From NCBI RefSeq assembly GCF_022479115.1, contig NZ_CP092497.1, forward strand, positions 2,976,001 to 3,040,000: a DNA stretch of 64,000 nt, written 5' to 3'. This document shows, piece after piece, positions 43,730 through 53,200 of the stretch. A program made the position numbers and the translations under genes. Source of the stretch: Amycolatopsis sp. EV170708-02-1. GTDB taxonomy: Bacteria > Actinomycetota > Actinomycetes > Mycobacteriales > Pseudonocardiaceae. The notes under the pieces were generated by a model. That model had not been told where the DNA came from, made no database searches, and worked only from the letters and a program-made list of their open reading frames with translations. Numbering within the stretch: the stretch's first letter is position 1; each line of letters opens with the position of its first letter.

Positions 43730-45253
43730 TCAGGCGGGCAGACGGCAGCCGGGGCGGGACAGGTCGAGCCGTGAGCCCTTGGCCAGGCAGGCGGAGATCC
43801 GGTGGACCTGCTGGCCGTAGCCGCGGCCCTTCACCGCGGTCACGGTGCCGTCCCGGCCGACCTCGCACGGGTTGCCCTCGGTGCATCGCCCACCGTCCCG
43901 GTTGTGGGTGTTGTTGATGCCCTTCACCGTATTCCCGTCGAGGGTCAAAAGCGCCGAGCCGGAGCGGCCGGGCCTGCTCGCGCAGGTGTCGCTCGGGGCG
44001 TAGCGGACCGCGTCGTCCTGCTGATACCCGGCCTCACGCAGATGCGGCACCACCGCCTCGATCGTGCATCGCGGGCGGCCGCTCGCGTAGGCCATGAGCA
44101 GCCGGTCCCCGGCACGCATCGGGGTGGTGGCCAGCCGGAAGACCTTCGCGCCTTCCTTGGCCAGCTGTGCGTAGGTCTTGTCCAGCCGGTACAGCGCGAT
44201 GTCGGTGCCGGTCATGGTCGCGTACACCAATCGGGTGGCGCGGGCGCTGCTCTTCGGGTAGCCGTCCCGGCCGGCGATGGTGACCGGACGGGGCAGGTCG
44301 GCGGGCCGGTCGACCAGTGCCTTTCCCGGGGCGGGACGCCCGCTCGGCACGCAATGGCCGTTGGTCAGCGCCAGTGCCGGGTCCTGGGGACGCGCGGAGG
44401 CCGCACGCACCACCGCGCCGACGCAGTCGCCCACCGCGGCCGTGCCCTCCACGTTCGGGCCGGGGTCGTCCGGCGGGACGTCGGTTCCGGTCACGACGCC
44501 GTTGATCCAGGCCGAGTTCTTCGCGACGTCGGTGTACATGTCGGGGAAGTCGGCGCCCCGGATACCCGGCCCGATGACCGTTCCGGCCAGCGCCCAGCCA
44601 TCACCCGAACGGACGAGGGCGGGGCCACCGGAATCCGTCGTCCCCGGCCCGACCGGCGGATCGGTGCGGCCGACGCACAACGGCAGGGTGCTCCCGTCGT
44701 CGTCCCAGCAGCGGTCGAGCGGCACGACCTCGGTGTCCGCTTCGCGCAGCTTGCTCGGGAAACACTTCGGGTCGGTGAAGTCGCCGCAGCCGGTCGAGGC
44801 TGCGCCCCAGCCGAGGATGCGGACGGGGCTGCCGACGGCGGGGGAGCTGCCGGCGAGCCGGATGGGCTTGGCTCGTACCGGTTCGCGCAGGTGCAGCAGC
44901 GCGATGTCCTCGCCGGGCGGGTTGTAGGAGAGGTGGCGCCGGTAGAACTTGTCGATGTCGGTGACTTCGCCCCCGGTGGTGGTGTCCAGCGAGCCGACGC
45001 GGACCTTCCAGCCGCGGGGGACGCCCGCCGTCGCGCCGTTCGGGGTGTTGGCGCAATGGCCTGCGGTGACCGCCCACTGGGGCGCGATGAGCACCGCCCC
45101 GCACCGATGGCCGTCCGGGCGGGGCGAGTCGTATTGAAGCGAGACCATGAAGTCGTAGGGCGTGGTGGACTCGGCGCCGCCGATGACGGCCGACGCGGGA
45201 GCGGCGGTGGCCGTCATGACGGTCAGCGCGAGCGCGAGGGATCGGATTCGCAT
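43730..45253 (-). CDS. Secreted protease with two tandem trypsin-like domains
   Basis: 507 residues. The signal peptide MRIRSLALALTVMTATAAPASA is followed at once by VIGG, the N-terminus of an active trypsin, so signal cleavage alone would activate it. Domain 1 has His in AVTAGHC, Asp in GEDIALLHL and Ser in TTDSGGPALV (Thr replaces Gly of GDSGG). Domain 2 (from about residue 280) has LALTNGHCVPSG, TGTDIALYRL and the divergent serine site PGRSGSALLT. Both triads look complete. It ends with cysteine-rich TEGNPCEVGRDG. Monocistronic; no clear ribosome site at ATG 45253, and GTG 45262 is possible. Confidence 0.87.
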   Translation of the reverse strand: MRIRSLALALTVMTATAAPASAVIGGAESTTPYDFMVSLQYDSPRPDGHRCGAVLIAPQWAVTAGHCANTPNGATAGVPRGWKVRVGSLDTTTGGEVTDIDKFYRRHLSYNPPGEDIALLHLREPVRAKPIRLAGSSPAVGSPVRILGWGAASTGCGDFTDPKCFPSKLREADTEVVPLDRCWDDDGSTLPLCVGRTDPPVGPGTTDSGGPALVRSGDGWALAGTVIGPGIRGADFPDMYTDVAKNSAWINGVVTGTDVPPDDPGPNVEGTAAVGDCVGAVVRAASARPQDPALALTNGHCVPSGRPAPGKALVDRPADLPRPVTIAGRDGYPKSSARATRLVYATMTGTDIALYRLDKTYAQLAKEGAKVFRLATTPMRAGDRLLMAYASGRPRCTIEAVVPHLREAGYQQDDAVRYAPSDTCASRPGRSGSALLTLDGNTVKGINNTHNRDGGRCTEGNPCEVGRDGTVTAVKGRGYGQQVHRISACLAKGSRLDLSRPGCRLPA

Positions 45254-45419
45254 ACGGGTCACGCTGGCCGGTCCGTGTCCGCGGAACTCGATGAACACGT
45301 AACAGTTCCGCGCGCGGCCTGACTGGTACTGCCGGACCCAGGTTGAACAGACCATGCCATCTCCGTGCGTGGCCCGGTTTTCTTGATTCGTCACCCGAGT
45401 CCACTTAGGAGAAACAAAG

Positions 45420-46187
45420 ATGACGAACTCCCAGGCACCGCACGCGAACAGGGTCGCCGTCGTCACCGGAGCGTCCAGCGGGATCGGCGAAGCGGCCGCC
45501 CGGCGGCTCGCCGCCTCCGGTGCGGCGGTCGCGCTCGTCGCCCGCCGGGCCGACCGGCTGGAAACCCTGGCCAAGGAGATCGAGCGGGACGGCGGCTCCG
45601 CGCTCGTGCTCGCGGCCGATGTCGCCGACGCCGAGGCGATGCGGGCCGCGGCGGCCGAGGTCGAAGCGAAACTGGGCCGCGCGGACCTGCTGTTCAACAA
45701 CGCCGGCGTGATGCTGGCCGCGCCGATCGACGAACTCGCCACCGGCGACTGGCAGCGCATGATCGACGTCAACATGACCGGCCTGATGAACGCCATCGGC
45801 GCCTTCGTCCCGCATCTGGTCGCTTCGGCGGCCGAAAAGGGTGTCGCGGACCTGGTGAACACCTCGTCCATCGGCGCGCAGGCCGTCTTCCCGTCCTTCG
45901 CCGTGTACGTCGCTTCGAAGGCATACGTGACGCACCTGTCGAAGAACCTTCGCGCCGACCTCGGTCCGAAGGGAGTTCGGGTCGCGGCGATCGAGCCGGG
46001 CCTGGTCGAGACCGAACTGCAGGGGCACGTCACCGACGCCGGAGCGCTGGAGTGGCTGGACGGCGCGCGCGAGACGCTGACCTGGCTGAAGCCGGAGGAC
46101 ATCGCCGAGACCGTGGCGTTCCTGACCTCGCTCCCGGCGCGGGTGAACCTTCAGCAGGTCACCGTGATGCCCACCGCGCAGGTTTGA
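45420..46187 (+). CDS. SDR-family NAD(P)-dependent oxidoreductase
   Basis: 255-residue classical short-chain dehydrogenase: cofactor site VVTGASSGIGEAAARRL, NNAG at LLFNNAGVMLAAP, active site Ser in VNTSSIGAQ and YVASK, EPGLVETEL. YdfG/SDR 'classical' type. GGAGAAACAAAG gives the ribosome site. It abuts the convergent tetR gene (stops adjacent at 46187/46188). Substrate unknown. Confidence 0.93.
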   Translation: MTNSQAPHANRVAVVTGASSGIGEAAARRLAASGAAVALVARRADRLETLAKEIERDGGSALVLAADVADAEAMRAAAAEVEAKLGRADLLFNNAGVMLAAPIDELATGDWQRMIDVNMTGLMNAIGAFVPHLVASAAEKGVADLVNTSSIGAQAVFPSFAVYVASKAYVTHLSKNLRADLGPKGVRVAAIEPGLVETELQGHVTDAGALEWLDGARETLTWLKPEDIAETVAFLTSLPARVNLQQVTVMPTAQV

Positions 46188-46724
46188 TCACGGGAACAGG
46201 ATCCGGGCGATCGCGCGGGCGGCGGTGTCCGGATCCTCCTGGAGTTCGGCGCGCAACGCGCCGGTAAGCCACAGATTCGCGAAACCGTGCATCAACGACC
46301 ACGCGGCGACGCCCGCCATCGCGTCGTCGCTGACCGACGACGCGCCGCTGGTCAGCAAGGCGCCCGCGCGGTCACGAGCGGCGGTCAACGCGGGGTCGTC
46401 CTCACGGTGGAGCTCCGGGCGGAACATCACCTCGAAATGCGCGCGATGCTCGATCGCGAAGCGCACGTACGCCACCCCGACCTCGACGAAGCCCCGGTCG
46501 CCCTCGGCCGCGAGCGCGTCCGCGAGCAGGTCGAACCCCTCGGCGGCCAGCGCCGTGAGCACCCCGGCCTTGTCGCCGAAATGGTGCCCCGGCCCGGCGT
46601 GCGAGACCCCCGCGCGCCGGGCGAGGTCGCGGAGGCTGATCCCCGCCGGGCCGTGTTCGGTGATGGCCGCGACGGCGGCGTCGAGCACGGCCCGGCGGAG
46701 GTCGCCGTGGTGGTAGGGACTCAT
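46188..46724 (-). CDS. TetR-family regulator (TetR/AcrR with WHG domain)
   Basis: 178 residues starting MSPYHHGDLRRAVLDAAVAA. The HTH reads GISLRDLARRAGVSHAGPGHHFGDKAGVL and the ligand domain ends in the WHG-type AAWSLMHGFANLWLTGAL. It is divergent from the DoxX gene. The large inverted repeat at 46740-46778 is its probable operator, from which it would repress both itself and doxX. Confidence 0.9.
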   Translation of the reverse strand: MSPYHHGDLRRAVLDAAVAAITEHGPAGISLRDLARRAGVSHAGPGHHFGDKAGVLTALAAEGFDLLADALAAEGDRGFVEVGVAYVRFAIEHRAHFEVMFRPELHREDDPALTAARDRAGALLTSGASSVSDDAMAGVAAWSLMHGFANLWLTGALRAELQEDPDTAARAIARILFP

Positions 46725-46739
46725 GACGATGAATCTAGT

Positions 46740-46778
46740 CATTGACAAGATGGCAGGCAAGCGCGCATCTTGTCAGTG
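46740..46778. promoter_or_regulatory. CATTGACAAGATG-N13-CATCTTGTCAGTG, TetR operator
   Basis: 13-base arms (46740-46752 and 46766-46778) with one mismatch, spaced 13 bases, between the divergent tetR and doxX genes. TTGACA in the left arm also resembles a -35 box, so repressor and polymerase would compete. Confidence 0.65.
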
Positions 46779-46811
46779 GAAAGATTCGCTGCCGCCTGGG
46801 AGGGCATGATC

Positions 46812-47291
46812 ATGGATCCCGGTCTCGCACCCGTACTGATGCTGATCGGCGTCACGGCGACGTTGTTCCTGCTGGGCGTCTTCGGCGTCCAGCGGTTGAA
46901 GCCCTGGCCGGTCGCCGTGCGCGGCGGTGTCGCGGCACTGTTCGTCACCACCGGTCTCGCGCACTTCATCGGCTTGCGTGAGGAACTCGTCGCGATGGTG
47001 CCGCCCGCGCCGGAGCTGCTCGTCACCGTCACCGGTGTCCTCGAACTCGCGGGCGCCGCGGGAATGCTGTGGTCGCGCACCGCGCCGTGGGCGTCCGCCG
47101 GGCTGACGCTGTTGTTGCTCGGAATGTTCCCGGCGAACGTGTACAAGGCCCTGCACGGACCGGTGACTTCGACGATGGACGAACTGGTGCCGCGAAGTCT
47201 CATGCAGGTGGTCTTCCTGGCCGCGACGGTGTCTCTCGTGGCGCATTACGCGCGTACGCCGGACAGACCCTTTTCCCAAAGGAGACCTTAA
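46812..47291 (+). CDS. DoxX-like membrane protein
   Basis: 159 residues with four membrane helices (LMLIGVTATLFLLGVFGVQ; GVAALFVTTGLAHFIG; LLVTVTGVLELAGAAGMLW; LMQVVFLAATVSLVAHYA). The LRE...P.P...VTVTGVLELAGAAG pattern belongs to DoxX/DUF4267-type proteins; role unknown, sometimes linked to oxidative stress. ATG 46812 fits the GGAGG at 46799-46803; an earlier ATG at 46806 is too close to it. Confidence 0.82.
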   Translation: MDPGLAPVLMLIGVTATLFLLGVFGVQRLKPWPVAVRGGVAALFVTTGLAHFIGLREELVAMVPPAPELLVTVTGVLELAGAAGMLWSRTAPWASAGLTLLLLGMFPANVYKALHGPVTSTMDELVPRSLMQVVFLAATVSLVAHYARTPDRPFSQRRP

Positions 47292-47342
47292 GTCTTTCCC
47301 AAGTCCGGGCCCCTTCCCCGGGAATGCCCCTACCCTCTGAGA

Positions 47343-47498
47343 ATGAAGATCTCATTGTGGATCGGATTCTGTGGGCTGTGCATCCTCGCCGGGCACATGC
47401 TTCTCGGTGCTGTCGGTGTCGTACTGCTGATGAGCTGCCTCCCGGCGGGGAACGAACACGAATCCGGTGACAGGAAAGCACCCGCGCGCCTGGCCTGA
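47343..47498 (+). CDS. Possible small membrane peptide, 51 aa
   Basis: ATG-initiated frame encoding MKISLWIGFCGLCILAGHML, a continuing hydrophobic stretch to VVLLMSC, then a charged tail. One or two membrane spans, or an MSC lipobox-like end. It follows doxX by 51 bases and ends two bases before the convergent stop at 47501. No clear ribosome site. No family recognised. Confidence 0.4.
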   Translation: MKISLWIGFCGLCILAGHMLLGAVGVVLLMSCLPAGNEHESGDRKAPARLA

Positions 47499-47500
47499 GC

Positions 47501-48202
47501 TCAGCCCAGCGCGCTGGCCAAGGCGAGGCCGCCCAGAACCGGAACGGCGATCGCCGCGAACAACACCGTCCGGCGGCTCGGTTTGGGACTTTCCAGTAAT
47601 GCGCGGACACCGGCCGGAACCAACGCGAGACAAAGTCCGGCGGTGCCGATGATCGACACGATTTCGGCGCCCTTGAGAACACCGAGCGGCAGAAGTCCCA
47701 TCGTCGCCAGCCCGATCGACCCGGCGACACCGAGCACTTTCGCCCGATAGGCGGCGAAAGCGAGCACGTACCAGCCGAACATGATCGTGAACGACAGAAA
47801 ACTGAACAGATGCAGGTCCTGGTACGACTCGCCGACCACACTCTCGGCGAAACCGGCACCACGGTGCTCGACGAGCCCCTGCGCGGCCTGATCGATCCCG
47901 GCGTGGAAGGTCCGCTCGAAGAGTCCGAAAAGGACGAACAAGCCACCCCAGGCGGCCAAGGCCGGCCTGGTGCGGCCGATCTTCGTGGCGAGCGCGACGA
48001 TCGCGGGCCACAGCACGACATTGCCCGCCAGGAAACACGTGTACGCGGCGGTCATCAGCGCGGGATGCTCGCTCATCGCCCTCAGCTGCTCGGGGAAGAA
48101 GAAGTCGAAACGTGACCGCAGCAGCGTTCCGGTGAGCAGCAGGAGCGGGCCGAGGATCATCGAGACCGCGGCTATGCGGCGGCCCGGGAAGACGTTTTCC
48201 AT
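47501..48202 (-). CDS. Conserved hypothetical membrane protein
   Basis: 233 residues with about seven hydrophobic segments (RIAAVSMILGPLLLLTGTLL, AAYTCFLAGNVVLWPAIVALA, LAAWGGLFVLFGLFERTFHAGID, FSFLSFTIMFGWYVLAFAAY, and more). General look of DUF4386-type proteins but without a firm motif. Starts ATG 48202; monocistronic. Function unknown. Confidence 0.72.
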   Translation of the reverse strand: MENVFPGRRIAAVSMILGPLLLLTGTLLRSRFDFFFPEQLRAMSEHPALMTAAYTCFLAGNVVLWPAIVALATKIGRTRPALAAWGGLFVLFGLFERTFHAGIDQAAQGLVEHRGAGFAESVVGESYQDLHLFSFLSFTIMFGWYVLAFAAYRAKVLGVAGSIGLATMGLLPLGVLKGAEIVSIIGTAGLCLALVPAGVRALLESPKPSRRTVLFAAIAVPVLGGLALASALG

Positions 48203-48630
48203 GCTTGTGAGCGTGCCGCTGGTGGTGGCTGTGCGGATCGGTGCAGGGGCCGATTTCCGGGGTCAGACCGTGGGTGGAGTCTTGAGAGGTTGCTTCGGGC
48301 TGTCGTCGCTTTTCGGCGATGGCGGACTTGTCGGCGACTGAATCCCGCACCGCCGATCTCCTGACCCCGGAACCGGCGACACGGCAGCGGATCCGCTACA
48401 GCGACCTCCGGACCGGCCGGACCGGCGACGCCCTCCGTGCGCAACTCGCCTGTCGCCGTTTTCTGGCAACACGCCGGAACAGCGGAGGACTTTGTCAGCG
48501 TGGGTTTCGGCTGAGCCCAGCCCGCCGCACACAACTCGCCTGTTTCCGGCGATGGACCGGAACAGCGGAACCCGTCCGCGGCTGAAGCCTTTTCGCGCAA
48601 TCGGCCTGTCGCCGGTTTCCGGCGACGGGC
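48203..48630. other. Gene-free stretch with reiterated GCCG-T-CGGC units
   Basis: 428 bases between the membrane protein and the second HNH gene. No convincing gene; frames here have poor codon use. It contains degenerate repeats: CAACTCGCCTGT at 48440 and 48533, CGGAACAGCGGA at 48475 and 48558, and several CGCCG(T)TTTC(T/C)GGC units (near 48308, 48453, 48541, 48610), the last being the hairpin described at 48608-48626. Similar units lie on the other side of the HNH gene. Confidence 0.55.
48608..48626 (-). terminator. GTCGCCGG-TTT-CCGGCGAC hairpin after the HNH gene
   Basis: Perfect eight-base arms with a three-base loop starting five bases past the HNH stop (48631). No U tract. Probable terminator and a member of the local hairpin family. 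Confidence 0.6.
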
Positions 48631-49868
48631 TCAGAACGGTGGTTCGTCGGCTGGCTGGGGTTCGTGCAGCGGCGGCGGTGTGCTGGTGTGGCGTTGTCCG
48701 GTGGGAGTGGTGATGGTGAGGGCGCCGTCCGAGCTAAGTCGGTAGTTCCAGCCGGGTTCGTAATTCAAACGATGGTCGCGACGGCAGAGGTCGACGAGTT
48801 CGGTGTCGGCGGTGTGGCCGCCGTGTTGCCAGGGCAGGGAATGGTCGAGGGCGCAGGCTTGGGCGGGGCGGTGGCAGCCGGGTCTTCGGCATTCGCGGTC
48901 CCGCACCCGCACGAACTCGGCGAGACCGGCGGTGGGCCGGTAGCGGTCGCGGCCGAGGTCGAGGACCTGCCCGGAGAGCGGGTCAGTGATGATCCGCCGC
49001 AGCACAGTGTTCTCGCCGGCGGCGATATGGCGGGCGAGCGCGGCGGGGATCGTGCCGTGCCCGGCCAGCTCCGCTGGGGCGTTGTCGAGTCCGAGGTAGG
49101 TGAACAAATCCATGTACAGGAAGACTTCGCTGCGTTCGCTGGTGCCGCCCTTCCCGCCGAGCAACAGATCGATCGCGACGTCGGCGCGTAGTTGATCGAG
49201 GGTACGGGTTTCGCCGCCGGCTCTGAGGGCTCTCGCTTCGCGGTCGATGCGTTGGTAGGCGGCGGTGACCTTCTCGACCGGGCCGTCCTCGACCTCGATC
49301 GAGGCGACCCGGTCTCCCCGTGCCGCACGGTGAGACGGCGGCCGTCGCGATGACGCTCGGCGCGTTTGCCGGCGCCTTCGGGGTCGATGGTGTTCGCCGC
49401 GTGATTGGCGGCCTTCCGGACCTGATCCGGGTTCTTGTCCGCGATCCGGTCTTCCAACACCGCGTCGACCGCGCGAGCGTCCTCATCGGAAAGCCACGCG
49501 GTCGCCGAAGCGACTTTCATCGCGCTGAACCCGGCCAGCTTCCCCTCATCCATGAGGTTCAGGGTGCGGGGCAGGCGGCTGGTCACCGCGTCGGCCGCCG
49601 CGACCAGCGCACCCGCGTGATTGTCCCCAATGGACAACGCGAATGCGACCTCCTGCGTCACGCTTTGCGCGCCGTCGCGATGCCGCCTCAGCTGCGCGAG
49701 TGCCCGGAACCGGACCGCCTCCAACCGTGCGATCCCCGCCGACGCCGCCTGCGCGAGCGCGATGGAATCCTTGTCGTCCAACGAATCCACCGCGGTATTC
49801 ACTGCCGAAAGCAGCTCAGTATCGGTGAGATTCTCCAGTAGCGCCACCGGCGCGGAATGTGTGTCCAC
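48631..49868 (-). CDS. DUF222 domain HNH endonuclease, interrupted by a frameshift
   Basis: Second DUF222-HNH gene, 412 residues if restored. The first frame runs from GTG 49868 (VDTHSAPVALLENLTDTELL) through LAQAASAGIARLEAVRFRAL and MDEGKLAGFSAMKVASATAW to RLTVRHGETG. The frame then breaks at the C run 49308-49310; one added base restores VASIEVEDGPVEKVTAAYQR and the rest. The second part ends in the HNH domain CRRPGCHRPAQACALDHSLPW, GGHTADTELVDLCRRDHRLNY. Without the repair the nuclease half is lost. It is the next gene downstream of jetC, where a Wadjet jetD would be expected, but it is not related to JetD. Confidence 0.82.
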
Positions 49869-50284
49869 TCCGCGAACATACGACCCGTCACCGACAATTC
49901 CCGGCCTTTTGCGAGAGTGCGACATTGCCGATTTTCGGCAATGAGATCTGTCGGCCATGCGCTCTGGTCGGCGTCGCCGTTTTTCGGCAACCACACCCGG
50001 CGAAAGACCGCAGGCCCCGACAACCAGCCGCTCTCCCGGAAAGCCCCAATGCCCGGCCCGAAGACCGGACACCCGCGTTCCCCGCTCAGTCGGTATCGAG
50101 CGCCACCGCGACATCCCCGACCGGCAACGGGAATTCGCCGACCTTGGTCGCCCCGCCGGTGAGCAGATCGACCGTCTGGAACGTCGACGGGCCGGCGAAC
50201 ATGCGCAACCCGCACATCCTCCGCGGGAACGTAGCGAGCCCTCCCACACGCACAAGGAATAACGACGGAAAGGGCCCGCTCAGG
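49869..50284. other. Gene-free stretch with two GCCG-T-CGGC hairpins
   Basis: 416 bases between the HNH gene and jetC, where jetD would be expected. CATTGCCGA-TTT-TCGGCAATG (49923-49943) is a perfect nine-base stem. GTCGCCG-TTTTT-CGGCAAC (49973-49991) is the same form with one mismatch. No frame here encodes anything like a Toprim/DUF2399 domain. The hairpins may terminate the jet operon or belong to a short palindrome family. Confidence 0.6.
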
Positions 50285-53200
50285 CTAATGTCCCGCCGGC
50301 TGGAGGTCGTGTCCGTTCCAGGTGAACCGGGCCGTGGTGACCGCGTCTTCGCCGTCGCCGCCGGTGATGAGCTGATGGATCCCGACGCCGCCGAGTTCGG
50401 CGTAGGTGCACCATTCGTGGTCCGAAGTCAGCATCAGGTCGAGGTCGAGCGCGGACAGCAGGCCGAACACCTGCCCCCGGTTGGTGGTGTCGACGCCGAC
50501 GAACACCTCGTCGAGCAGGATCACCCTCGGCGCCTCGGGCGCGGCCTGGTAGTGCGCGGCGACGGCGGCGAACAGCGGCAGATGCAGCGCGATCGCCTTC
50601 TCCCCACCGGAAAGCGCGCCGTGCAGCTTCTTGGTCAGCAGCTGCCAGCCCGCCCCGTTCGCGCGGTCCACCTTGACCACGAACCGGTGCCACGACGTGT
50701 AATCGAAGACCTGGGCGAGCTGCTGCTCCCAGCTGGTCGCCGTGTCGTCCGCCTTCGCCTGCTCGACGCGCTCACGGAAGAACTTGTGCAGTGACACACG
50801 GTCTTCGGCGGTCAGCTGATCCGGATCCTTCAGCAGCAGGTCCCGCGCGGTCTTGGTGCCCGGCGGCAGATCCGGGGAGACCTGCCAGACCAGCCGGACG
50901 GCGACCCTCGACGCGGTCCGCACGCGTTCCAGCCGCGCGTTCATGCCGTCGACGAGGTCGTTGGCCTGCCGGATACGGGCCGCGAGGTGACGGCGGGTGT
51001 CGCCGGTCAGGGTCTTGTCGAACAGGTCGCTCTCGCGATCGGTGATCTCGTGCCTGCTCTGTTCCGCTTCCGCGTAAAGGATCTTCAGCAGTTCGGCCGC
51101 GCCGACCCGCAGCCCGTCGACGACGGCGGTGAAGATCTGGACGTCCTCGTCGGTCTCCAGATCGAGTTCCGCGCGCGAGCTGAGCGTGTTCCGGCAGGTG
51201 TGCACGGCCTCCGAGAGCCGGTGCAGTGCCTCGCCGAGGTTGCTCGGCGCGTGCGGCACGGACGGCCACGCCGCGGCCACCAGCCGGGCCGTGTCGAGCG
51301 CCGCGCGGACACTCTCGGACGCGGACAAGGTGGCCTGGAATTTCGGCAGGTCCTCGATCCCGCCGTCCGCGGGGAAGATCCCGGTGGCGAGCTTCCGGAA
51401 CCGGAGCGCCGCCGCGTCCTGCTTCTTGGCGGCGTCTTCGCGGGCCCGCGCGTCGGTCGTCCGCCGGACGCCGAGCGCGCCCAGCGAAACCGCGAGCTCC
51501 TTGGCGTCGGCGTTCGCGGCGCGGAGTTCGCCCGAGAGTTCACGCAGTTTCGTGCGCAGGCCGTCGATTTCGGCGAGCACCTCGCGCTGGCCGGTGCCGA
51601 CCGTCCCGTCGATCGCGTCGAGCATCGCGGTGAGCTTGGTGCGTTCGGCCTCCGCGTCGGAGGCCTCCTCCTCGCGCCGGGCCGCGTTCGCCTCCGACCG
51701 GTCCGCCTGCTCGGCGCACAGCTCGGCACGCTGGGTCGCGGTGAGCAGGTTTCCGTTCTCGTACAACCAGTTCTCGCCCTGGTCGGAGTAGATGCGCAGG
51801 GCCGTGGCGAGTGCGGCCAGCGGCGCCCGCTCGGTCGGCAACCCGGACTCCGAAGCCTGGGCGGTCAGCTCGTGCAGCGCGGTCTTGGCCTCGATCTCCA
51901 ACGCGCCGACGGCCGCCTCCAGATGCCGGACGGCGGCGTCGGCGGCGGTCAGCTCGGCCTCGGCCGTGGTCAGTTCCCCGGTCGCGGCAAGGAGATCGTC
52001 GTGACCGGGGCGGGCGGCGCGTTCGATCTTGATCAGCTCGCGCCTGCCGCGCAACGCGGCCAGCTCGCCCTCCAGCTCGGCGATGGTCTTCTCACGGAGG
52101 GAGATCTTGTCTCGCAGCCCGGCGATACGGCGTTCGCGGGCGCGCAGGCGCGCGGAACCACCGATGTACGCCGGAGCGTCCTTCGTCCAGCTGCCCGACA
52201 GGCTGCCCATCCGCCAGCCACCGTCCGCGCCGATCGCCGCGGGACCGGCGGGAAGCGTGTCGTCGAAGGCGATCACTTCGAGGATCCGGCGGATCTTCGT
52301 AGGGGAGACCTCGGCGTCGGGTTCCGGCACGAGGACGTCGGCGAGCGAACGACCGGAGGCCACCGGCAGAGTCCCGGACTCCGCGAGCACGTCGTGTCCG
52401 TCGACGACGCCGTGGGAGTTCACCCAGGCGTCCAGCAGGCCGGCGCCTTCGAGCGCGGCCTCGATCCCCGCGTGGCTGCTTTCCGGGACCGAGCCGGCGA
52501 AATCGACCAGCCGCCACAGCGGCGCGCCGCTCATCTCGGCCCGGTCCGCGGTGCGGGTTCGCGGCGACTCGGGCGCGAGGATGTCTTCGGTTTCGAGTAC
52601 GCCCGCTTCGACGAGAAGCTCGTCGTGCTCGGTTCGCGCGGTGGCCAGCGCGGCACCCGTCGCCGCCTCCCGCCGGATGATGTCTTCGAGCACGGCCTCG
52701 GCGACGGCGCCGAGCCTGCCCAGCAGCGAAACCTCCGCCTCGGCGTCCCGGACGACCGCTTCGACGTCGGGGAACCGCAGCTCACGGCAGCCGATCGCCC
52801 ATTCGGCGAGCCGGGTGCGCAGATCGCTCAGCGCGAGCTCCCGGGTCGCCGTCGTGAGGTCCACTCGCTCCTGCGCGACCGAGAAATCCGCTCGGGCGCG
52901 GTCCAGGTCCGCTTCGGCCTGGTGACGCCGCCCGACGGCGCGTTCGTGTTTGTCCAGCGCCCGCCCGAGCGCCTCGACCTGGTCGCGTTTGCCGCGCACG
53001 GCGGCCTGCAGCAACGGGCGGAGCCGGGCCGGTTCGTCCAGCCCTGCGACGAGTTCGTCGTGCACCCCGGCCAGGTTCGCGCGGGTCGCGGCGGCGCGGA
53101 CCTCGGTTTCCAGCGAGCGCACGAGGTCGGCCTGCCGTTTCGCGACCTGCTTCGCCGCCCGCGAGCGCTCCTCGTCGGCGTCCGCCTCGGCACGGAGCCG

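Noticed and set aside
48319..48585. Frame of 88 residues between the membrane protein and the HNH gene
   Set aside because: Made of degenerate short repeats; no start signal and no motif.
48631..49868. HNH gene as a replacement JetD
   Set aside because: It is a typical DUF222-HNH protein with a close architectural relative at 15670-16926; there is no Toprim or DUF2399 sequence, and it is separated from jetC by 416 bases. Linkage is noted but function as JetD is not supported.
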